Below are positions 9,266 through 14,715 of a stretch of 14,715 bases of DNA, one piece after another. This stretch comes from Azoarcus sp. (GTDB taxonomy: Bacteria; Pseudomonadota; Gammaproteobacteria; Burkholderiales; Rhodocyclaceae): NCBI GenBank assembly GCA_031259795.1, contig JAIRLA010000157.1, positions 1 to 14,715 on the forward strand. The letters are read 5' to 3'. The translations under genes were made by a program, and so were the position numbers. Positions within the stretch are counted from its first letter, which is position 1, and each line of letters starts with the position of its first letter. The notes below the pieces were generated by a model. It made no database searches and was not told the origin of the DNA. It saw only the letters and a program-made list of their open reading frames with translations.

Positions 9266-10147
9266 TCAAACCGGCGACAGCAAACGCCACAACCCGCGCA
9301 ACGTTTTCAGGTTCCATGCGCTCGGCGGCAGATTGGCGAGCAACTCACGGGCCAGAGCCTTGTCTTGCCGTGCGCATTTCAACAGCATCGAATTACGAAA
9401 ATTCGCACAAACCCTAGCATAGTCGGGATGGTCATCGAAATACGCATAAGTCCGCAATATATTTTCTGTCATGAAGCGATGATTTCTATAAGTGTTCTTG
9501 CCATGTACCCGGTAGAAAGCGAGCAAATCCTCCAGGACATCAATAAAATAGCCCATGCGCGTGATCTTCAGCTCGATGACGAGGTCTTCGAGCCGGATTT
9601 CCGGATCAAACCCGCCAGCCCGTTCCAGCGCCTCCCTGCGGAACAACAAGGTGGGCGCGGGAGGGCCTGGTTTCCGGTTGAGGAATACATCATCGAAATC
9701 CAGGCGGCGCGCCGGCGGACAACAAGGTTTTCCCCGAACCTGGCCGGCGGCATCGACAATCTGTATTCCCCCGGCGCAAATACCGACCTCCGGCTTATCC
9801 CGCATAGAGGCAACCTGGATCGCAATACGGTCGGGGAGCATAACGTCGTCCGAACCAAAAGGCGCGATCAGACTTCCGCGCGCCCGTGCAATGGCATCAT
9901 TGAGCGTCCGGGACAAACCCTTGTTGGTCTGGACGCGAAAATCGAAATCGCGGCCAGCCTGTAGTGCCCGGATGCGGGCGGCGCTGTCATCGGAAGAACC
10001 GTCATCGACAACCAATAGCTCGATATGCGGATAGCTCTGCCCCAGGACGCTGAGGATGCTGGCCTCGACATAGGGCGCGTGGTTGCAGGAAGAAATAATC
10101 ACGCTGACCAACGGCTGTTCTTCGTGCGGGTCCGGCAGTGAAACCAT
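9266..10147 (-). CDS. Family 2 glycosyltransferase (GT-A fold)
   Basis: This is a predicted cytoplasmic sugar transferase using a nucleotide-sugar donor, probably for a surface glycan; donor and acceptor cannot be read. The 293-residue protein opens with the GT2 core [20 protein letters not shown] (about 13-32), [13 protein letters not shown] (the first nucleotide-binding aspartates) and the DXD-like FGSDD (about 97-101). An acceptor-side segment [16 protein letters not shown] follows. No transmembrane helices are seen. I chose the ATG at 10147; a TTG start 26 codons earlier (10225) adds unrelated residues. It is a single gene between repeats, with no other glycan genes nearby. Its 3' half has clearly lower GC than its neighbours, suggesting acquisition. 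Confidence 0.85.
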   Translation of the reverse strand: MVSLPDPHEEQPLVSVIISSCNHAPYVEASILSVLGQSYPHIELLVVDDGSSDDSAARIRALQAGRDFDFRVQTNKGLSRTLNDAIARARGSLIAPFGSDDVMLPDRIAIQVASMRDKPEVGICAGGIQIVDAAGQVRGKPCCPPARRLDFDDVFLNRKPGPPAPTLLFRREALERAGGFDPEIRLEDLVIELKITRMGYFIDVLEDLLAFYRVHGKNTYRNHRFMTENILRTYAYFDDHPDYARVCANFRNSMLLKCARQDKALARELLANLPPSAWNLKTLRGLWRLLSPV

Positions 10148-10370
10148 GATGTCCGATTTCCGGCGGGAAAATGATGACGGCAATGCCGGTGCGGTCGTCG
10201 CAACAGAATCGCACGGGCGCGGCAAACGTCATGCTGCCCGGAAACGCGGCGGACAGGGCGGGAAAAGTTGGCGGACAGGAAAATGTATTTCAGCAAATAC
10301 GTGGCCGCTTGCTTGTACAGGGGGCGGCCAGCAATGAAAGCGTCTCCTTCCTTTCCCCGCCCCCTCTTTA
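10148..10370. other. Non-coding stretch upstream of the glycosyltransferase
   Basis: Together with the repeat array to its right this forms a gene-free gap of about 550 bp. It contains a perfect inverted repeat GTATTT-CAGC-AAATAC (10285-10300), a possible operator or small hairpin. No convincing promoter was found for the glycosyltransferase. A minus-strand frame at about 10240-10335 reads like a short piece of real protein (PLYKQAATYLLKYIFL) but has no proper start or context. Confidence 0.5.
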
Positions 10371-10623
10371 TCAGCGTCGCTTCGCTCCGTATGGGTGGAA
10401 CTGGATTGCCACGTCGCTTCGCTCCTCGCAATGACGAGGGGGGGAGGCTTTCGCAATGACGAGTTCTCCCAACGGAACGCCCGTCCACTCCCCGCCGCAA
10501 AGAAATCAGCGTCGCTACGCTCCGCATGGAACGAACTGGATTGCCACGTCGCTTCGCTCCTCGCAATGACGAGGCGGGAGGGCTTTCGCAATGACGAGGG
10601 AGGAGGGCTTTCGCAATGACGGG
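10371..10623. repeat. Repeat array: two 135-bp-spaced units with 25-bp sub-repeats
   Basis: The block starting TCAGCGTCGCT at 10371 recurs at 10506, and both copies run through CTGGATTGCCACGTCGCTTC to CTCGCAATGACGAGG. Inside, the decamer TCGCAATGAC occurs at 10426, 10451, 10561, 10586 and 10611, giving steps of exactly 25 bp within a unit and 135 bp between units. The core (10402-10437 and 10537-10573) is an imperfect palindrome with ATTGC and GCAAT ends, like REP-type elements. Minus-strand frames through it are repeat artefacts, not genes. Confidence 0.9.
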
Positions 10624-10669
10624 CGGGAGAGGGTTCCCGTCCATGTGGAGCGCATAGCCCCGGATCGGC

Positions 10670-10692
10670 GGGCGCGGCCTGCCGCCGCGCCC
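10670..10692. repeat. GC-rich perfect hairpin downstream of the EexN-like gene
   Basis: GGGCGCGG, a 7-nt loop and CCGCGCCC form an 8-bp perfect stem 9 nt past the stop of the lipoprotein gene. No T-tract follows on the minus strand. It may protect the 3' end or pause polymerase, but it is not a standard intrinsic terminator. Confidence 0.5.
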
Positions 10693-10701
10693 TGTCCCGG
10701 C

Positions 10702-10989
10702 TCACCCTCCCGCGCCCTGTCCGTCGGGAGCGGGGGGCGTCGTCGCGTTCGCCGGGGCGCGGCGCTGGCCGGAATTGAGAATCTCCCGGTTCGCCTTCTT
10801 GGCGTTGATGCAATTCTCCGTCCTGGCGAGCTTGTCCGGATTCTCCTTGCATTCGACGATGACTTCCATGCGTTCGACATCGTGCGCCTTGTACCACTCG
10901 ACAGTCTGCACTTCGCGCTCGCAGGCGGCGAGCGCCAGGCCGAGGGCGAGGAGGGCGGCGAGGGCGGGCGTGGATACTGGTCTGGTCAT
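10702..10989 (-). CDS. EexN-family small lipoprotein
   Basis: The 95-residue product has a lipoprotein signal peptide: a hydrophobic stretch at about 8-22 and the lipobox LAAC with the lipidated Cys at 23. The mature part matches the EexN pattern TVEWYKAH...C...NP...NCINA, with two further cysteines (C47, C60) that could form a disulphide. EexN proteins are named from entry-exclusion lipoproteins of conjugative plasmids, but many chromosomal members have no known role, and no conjugation genes are seen here. A Pro/Ala/Gly tail ends the protein. AAGGAG lies 5 nt before the ATG, which overlaps the permease stop as ATGA, so translation is coupled to it. Confidence 0.8.
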   Translation of the reverse strand: MTRPVSTPALAALLALGLALAACEREVQTVEWYKAHDVERMEVIVECKENPDKLARTENCINAKKANREILNSGQRRAPANATTPPAPDGQGAGG

Positions 10990-12191
10990 GATTTCTCCTT
11001 TTTGAGCGTGAAGGAACTGCGATACGCGAGCCAGGCGAGCGGCAGCAGCAGCAACAGCGCCTGCGCCCCGAGGCTTTGCGCGCTTGGCGCGATGCCGAGC
11101 CAACTGATTTGCGGGAAGCCCGGCAAGTAGATACTGGCGATCCAGCCCGCGGCCTGGAGTTCAACGATGGCCTGCCCGAGGAAGACGATGGCCAGGCCGT
11201 AGAGCAGCGCCGAGGTGACGCTGAAGAAAAACCTGAAAGGCAGGAGGAGGGCGGCCTTGCGCATGAGGAAATAGAACGCGGCGAGCAGCAGGACGGCGAG
11301 CGCGAAACCGGCGTGGATGGCGCTCTCCTCGCCGGGCGCGCTGGCGGCGAGCGCCTCGTAGAAGAGCACGGTTTCCGCGCCCTCGCGGTAGACGGCGAGG
11401 CAGGCGGCGCCGCCGAGGGCGAGCAGCGAACCCTTGCCCAGCGTCCTCTCCATCTGGCGGGCGATCCACTCCTCCCAGCGCCCCGCGTTGCGCTTGGCGA
11501 ACAGCCAGCAACTCACGTAGAACAACATGGCGCTGGCCGCGAGCATGGCGACGCCCTCCACCACGGCCAGCGGCGCGCCGATGCCCTGCAAAAGACGGTC
11601 GAGCGCCCAGCCCGTGAGAATGGAGAGCGCGATCGCCACCGCCACCCCGACGTGGATCACCCACACCTTGTCCGCCGCCCCGGCGCGGCGCAAATAAGCC
11701 ACAAGCGCGCCGACGACCAGCGCGGCCTCCGTCCCCTCGCGCAGCAAGATGAGGATCGCCTTGAAAAAAGCGCCGTAGCCGCTGTCGGCGGCGGCCCCGT
11801 CGCCGTAATAACCCCGCGCCTGTTCGAGCTTCGCCCTCAATTCCCGCCAGGCCTCCTGCAATTGCGCGCGCGGCACGCCGCGCATGGCGCTACCGTTGAG
11901 CGCGCCGAAAAGCACCTCCAACTCATTTTTCAATCCGGCGTCGCGCAAACCGAGATCGAGTTCGAGCGCCTCGAAACGCTCGAAATACAACGCCGAGAAG
12001 ACGCTGGCCGTGGCGAGCGATTGGGCGGGATCGTAAGCGGCGACAGCGGCGTCGCCGCGTTCGATGATCCCGGCGATGACCGCCGCCCCGTCCGGCGCGG
12101 CGTGCGCCGGCATGGCGAAGAACGCGGCGCACGCCAAGAAGAAGCGCAGGCCGGAACGGAGACGGAAAAAGAAGCGGAACAAGCGGGACAT
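10986..12191 (-). CDS. FTR1-family iron permease
   Basis: FTR1/EfeU permeases move iron across the inner membrane. The 401-residue protein starts with a signal peptide (basic, then hydrophobic, ending near AHA at 29-31). A periplasmic helical segment follows (about 32-135), then about seven membrane helices. Both REGxE iron-ligand motifs are present: LREGTEA at 150-156 and YREGAET at 268-274. The N-terminal extension resembles FTR1 proteins that carry an extracytoplasmic domain. No EfeO, EfeB or P19-type partner is in the window. The gene begins 7 nt after the transglutaminase-like gene and overlaps the lipoprotein gene, so the three are probably one transcript. No clear Shine-Dalgarno sequence or Fur box is seen. 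Confidence 0.92.
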   Translation of the reverse strand: MSRLFRFFFRLRSGLRFFLACAAFFAMPAHAAPDGAAVIAGIIERGDAAVAAYDPAQSLATASVFSALYFERFEALELDLGLRDAGLKNELEVLFGALNGSAMRGVPRAQLQEAWRELRAKLEQARGYYGDGAAADSGYGAFFKAILILLREGTEAALVVGALVAYLRRAGAADKVWVIHVGVAVAIALSILTGWALDRLLQGIGAPLAVVEGVAMLAASAMLFYVSCWLFAKRNAGRWEEWIARQMERTLGKGSLLALGGAACLAVYREGAETVLFYEALAASAPGEESAIHAGFALAVLLLAAFYFLMRKAALLLPFRFFFSVTSALLYGLAIVFLGQAIVELQAAGWIASIYLPGFPQISWLGIAPSAQSLGAQALLLLLPLAWLAYRSSFTLKKEKS

Positions 12192-12198
12192 GGCGGAC

Positions 12199-14463
12199 TC
12201 ACTGCGGAGAAGGTGAAGGCGTCTGGCGCGGCGCGCCGGTATCGGCGAGGATCAGGTTGTGGAGCTTGCGGGCGGCGCTCTTGAGCCGCCGGGGCGCATC
12301 GGCGCGCGCGGCGGCGTAGCGCCAATCGGTATAAGCGCGCGCCAGCGCGGCCAGCGCCTCGTTCCACGCGGGCCGCGCCGTCCCGACCCGGCGCGCGAAC
12401 GACGACGGGCATTCCCAGGCGGCGCGCTGGAAACCGCGCCGGGCGAGAAGCCGCTCCAGCCGATTCCAATCCCGTTGCGGCGGCGGCAAATGGCGCGCCT
12501 CGCGCCACCAGGCGAGCGCCTGCGCGGCGGCCATGACCAAAGCGCTGCCCAGCGCCGCGCCGAACAACAACCAGACCCAAGCGAACCTGCCGCCGAGCGT
12601 CTTGCCCAACTTCTCGCCGAGCCTGTCCCCCAGACCGGCGAGCAACGCCTGTTGCGCCTGACCATCGAGGCGGAAAATCCAGCGCGCGAAAAAATCATCC
12701 GCCGCCGCCAGCCGCCCGCCCACTCGCAGCGCAAGACCCGCCCGCGGCGCGGACGCGGCCTGTGGCGCGCCCTCGCGCGCCGCGGACGGGCGGGGCTGCT
12801 GTGGCGGCTGCTGCTGCTTCGCCGCCGTCGCGGGCCGGGGCGTCTGCTGTGGCGCGGGCTTATCCTGACTCCGGGGCGGGCGGGGATCGGCAAAACGCTC
12901 CGGCGCGATCAGATCGACCGGGTCGATACGCCGCCAGCCCCGCGCCTCGTCCCAGACCTCCGTCCAGGCGTGAGCGTGGCTCTTCTTGACGATCACATAA
13001 TCGGTGAGCGCCATCAGCTTGCCGCCGCGATAGCCGGTGACGAGCCGCGCCGGTACACCGGCGGCGCGCATCAAAAAAACAAAAGCGCCCGCATAAAGAT
13101 CGGCGTTGCCGGTACGCGTATCGAACCAGAACGCATCGAGCGCATCCGGCCCCTCGCCGAACTCGAAATGATCGCGCACTTTATAACCCCCCTTCGCCAG
13201 CGTGGTCAGCGCCTCGCGCACGCGAGCCTCGGCCGGCAGCGCCGCCAGCTCCGCGCCGAGCGCGCGCAAACGGGGATTCCCCCCCGCCGGCAAAGCCAGA
13301 GCGCGGCGGCGCGGATCATCGCCGAGCGCGCCGCCCGCCTCCCAATCCAGCCAGGACTTCAAGCGATAACGCGTCTCCGCCTCCACCGGGCGGTGAGCGA
13401 GCACCTGCCAATCGGCGCTGACGAACGACTCCGCGGCGAGCGCTGCGGGAAGATCGAGACCATAAAGCCAGAGGCGCTCATGCGGCGTGAGGCGGATCGT
13501 ATAAGCGATCTCCTGCGTCTTCCTCGCCAGCGTCGAGGAAAAAGCGCCGCCCTTCGTCCACCCCCGCCGCATCAGGACGCGCCCTTGCCCGGCTTCATAT
13601 TGCGGATCGAGCCGCCACTCGCGCCCATCGAAATCGTAATAAACCGGCCCCCGCCAATAAAGCATGCTCGTCGGCGGCACCCAATTCTCGAATTCCGCCA
13701 CCAGCACCGGCGCACTCTCGCCGCCGCCGCCCTGCGCCTGCCCCTGTCCGGGCCGCAAACGCGTAGACACCCCCAACCCCTGATTGGACTTCTCCAACCC
13801 GAGCGAAAGCGGCAAACCGAAAGAAAGGCCAATATCCCAGAGCGGCCCCGGAATCCGCGGAAAAAAGAAAAACAGCATCGCCGCCAGCGGCAAAGCCAGC
13901 ATGATGCGCGCCGCGCCGCCGCGCAAAAGCGCAAGCCCCCTCCGCAACATCCCCCGCGCCGCGAAGGGAACCCCCCCCGCCGGTCCGCCGCGCACATTCG
14001 CCGCGCTCGCCGTCTCCAGCACCGCGAGCGCCAACAAAAGCAAAAGCGCCACCAAAGCAACCCCGGCCCATTCGCCCCACCGCAACAAACCGATCGCCCC
14101 CGCCACCAGCGCGCCGCCCGCAAACAACGCAAACTCGCGCGCCTCCCGCGCCTCGGCCCACTTCAACGCCAACACAAGCAAAAGCGCGACACGCAACGTG
14201 CGGCTATCGAACCAGCCAAAAGCCGCCCCGGCGGCGGCAAGCACTGCAACGAGAAACAACAAACGCAAGACCGGCGTCCACCGCCGCCGCGGCAACAAAC
14301 GGCCGCACAACGCCAAAGCAAACGCCGCCCACGAAGCGGGCACAAGCGCCGGCGCATGCGCCGCCAACACGACAAGCAACAAAGCCAACCCCCAAAAAAC
14401 GCAATCGCCTCCGACGGGCGGCGCGGGAAGAGGGGAGGGCGCATCAATACGAGAGAACATCAT
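12199..14463 (-). CDS. tgpA: TgpA-type membrane transglutaminase-like protein, catalytic Cys replaced by Ala
   Basis: The 754-residue protein has the TgpA layout. A multi-helix DUF3488 region (about 20-205) carries LFFFFPRIPGPLW at its end. A periplasmic transglutaminase-core domain follows (about 250-525), then a Gln/Pro/Ala-rich linker (536-576), a single helix (about 627-652) and a DUF4129-like cytoplasmic end (about 665-740). Family members normally show GFCEHYASAF at the catalytic Cys. Here it reads GNADLYAGAF, with Ala454 instead of Cys. The His (H498 in SHAHAW) and Asp (D514 in RIDP) remain at normal spacing. VTGYRGG is intact and there is no frameshift, so the gene looks maintained but unlikely to be an active transglutaminase or protease. 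A DUF58/MoxR pair often precedes tgpA, but not within this window. ATG 14463 or 14460 could be the start; the Shine-Dalgarno is poor. Confidence 0.88.
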   Translation of the reverse strand: MMFSRIDAPSPLPAPPVGGDCVFWGLALLLVVLAAHAPALVPASWAAFALALCGRLLPRRRWTPVLRLLFLVAVLAAAGAAFGWFDSRTLRVALLLVLALKWAEAREAREFALFAGGALVAGAIGLLRWGEWAGVALVALLLLLALAVLETASAANVRGGPAGGVPFAARGMLRRGLALLRGGAARIMLALPLAAMLFFFFPRIPGPLWDIGLSFGLPLSLGLEKSNQGLGVSTRLRPGQGQAQGGGGESAPVLVAEFENWVPPTSMLYWRGPVYYDFDGREWRLDPQYEAGQGRVLMRRGWTKGGAFSSTLARKTQEIAYTIRLTPHERLWLYGLDLPAALAAESFVSADWQVLAHRPVEAETRYRLKSWLDWEAGGALGDDPRRRALALPAGGNPRLRALGAELAALPAEARVREALTTLAKGGYKVRDHFEFGEGPDALDAFWFDTRTGNADLYAGAFVFLMRAAGVPARLVTGYRGGKLMALTDYVIVKKSHAHAWTEVWDEARGWRRIDPVDLIAPERFADPRPPRSQDKPAPQQTPRPATAAKQQQPPQQPRPSAAREGAPQAASAPRAGLALRVGGRLAAADDFFARWIFRLDGQAQQALLAGLGDRLGEKLGKTLGGRFAWVWLLFGAALGSALVMAAAQALAWWREARHLPPPQRDWNRLERLLARRGFQRAAWECPSSFARRVGTARPAWNEALAALARAYTDWRYAAARADAPRRLKSAARKLHNLILADTGAPRQTPSPSPQ

Positions 14464-14505
14464 CGCGGGCCAGAAGGTCGGGAATCGGGACTATGTGGGG
14501 GAAAT

Positions 14506-14559
14506 CGTCATTGCGAGGCGCTCGCCGCCGCCGCGACGGTCCTTTGCTCTTGCAATGAC
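14506..14559. repeat. Inverted-repeat element GTCATTGC...GCAATGAC
   Basis: Perfect 8-bp arms GTCATTGC (14507-14514) and GCAATGAC (14552-14559) enclose 37 bp of GC-rich sequence. The arms are the same end motif as the array at 10371-10623. It lies about 45 bp upstream of the tgpA-like start. Confidence 0.8.
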
Positions 14560-14568
14560 TTCCCCCTT

Positions 14569-14603
14569 CGTCATTGCGAGGGCCGCAGGCCCGTGGCAAT
14601 CCA
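14569..14603. repeat. Interspersed repeat, reverse orientation
   Basis: CGTCATTGCGAGG...GTGGCAATCCA is the reverse complement of the repeat core seen at 10402-10437, with a different centre (GGCCGCAGGCCC, itself nearly palindromic). Confidence 0.8.
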
Positions 14604-14651
14604 GACGGCCTTGCAGGTTGCCGTGGCGCTTCGGAAGGTTGAGGCGCTGCA

Positions 14652-14687
14652 TGGATTGCCGCGTCGCTGCGCTCCTCGCAATGACGA
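14652..14687. repeat. Interspersed repeat, forward orientation
   Basis: TGGATTGCCGCGTCGCTGC followed by GCTCCTCGCAATGACG is a near-exact copy of the core at 10402-10437. With the reversed copy at 14569-14603 it forms an inverted pair separated by 48 bp. Confidence 0.85.
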
Positions 14688-14715
14688 GGGGGGAGGACTG
14701 TCGCGGGGGCAGGGT

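Noticed and set aside
9266..10225. A longer glycosyltransferase starting at TTG 10225
   Set aside because: The additional 26 residues have no family similarity, and the ATG at 10147 gives a normal GT2 N-terminus.
10371..10623. CRISPR array
   Set aside because: The 25-bp step has almost no spacer, units are few and imperfect, and the core is a REP-like palindrome; no cas gene is present.
10099..10644. Minus-strand frames of 181 codons here and of 311 codons at 10229-11164
   Set aside because: Their sequence is mostly translated repeat (recurring RHCES..SLRGAKRRGNP-type blocks), and the second also overlaps the lipoprotein gene in another frame.
10670..10692. Intrinsic terminator for the tgpA-FTR1-EexN unit
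   Set aside because: The stem is strong but no T-tract follows on the minus strand; kept only as a hairpin.
14464..14715. Start of a DUF58 or MoxR gene upstream of the tgpA-like gene
   Set aside because: This stretch consists of interspersed repeats and no coding frame with family similarity is visible.

Overview
This window is GC-rich DNA with every supported gene on the minus strand. It is almost certainly from a betaproteobacterium. The evidence is the RpoA start ([12 protein letters not shown]), the order secY-infA-rpmJ-rpsM, and long S14, 72-residue IF-1 and S8 proteins of the beta type. A Rhodocyclales- or Nitrosomonadales-like lineage is my guess; genus cannot be read from this sequence.

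Left two thirds (about 240-9115): a complete spc-alpha ribosomal protein cluster, read right to left: rplN, rplX, rplE, rpsN, rpsH, rplF, rplR, rpsE, rpmD, rplO, secY, infA, rpmJ, then rpsM, rpsK, rpsD, rpoA, rplQ. Gaps are mostly 2-36 nt. A strong extended -10 promoter (9088-9115) precedes rplN. A second promoter (3194-3223) sits in the 64-nt gap before rpsM, as expected for a separate alpha transcript. A clear intrinsic terminator (161-192) closes the cluster after rplQ. The S10 half of the usual S10-spc-alpha supercluster (rpsJ to rpsQ) is not upstream of rplN; a glycosyltransferase and repeats are there instead. Beyond the terminator, at 9-25, a textbook sigma-54 promoter points rightward, toward the 3' end of rplQ, with no gene in front of it.

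Middle (9116-10701): a family-2 glycosyltransferase of visibly lower GC, flanked by interspersed repeats. One side has a decayed repeat copy and a 7-bp triple repeat. The other has a 253-bp array in which a 135-bp unit is repeated and contains a 25-bp sub-period.

Right third (10702-14463): a compact three-gene transcription unit of a TgpA-type membrane transglutaminase-like protein, an FTR1-family iron permease with a signal peptide, and a small EexN-family lipoprotein (ATGA overlap with the permease). The transglutaminase-like domain keeps its His and Asp but has Ala where the catalytic Cys should be, so it looks like a pseudoenzyme. Upstream of it (14506-14690) are more copies of the same repeat in inverted arrangement.

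The ribosomal cluster is ordinary housekeeping. The points most worth a second look are the Cys-to-Ala TgpA homologue and its odd partners, the orphan sigma-54 promoter, the repeat family, and the break between the S10 and spc blocks.
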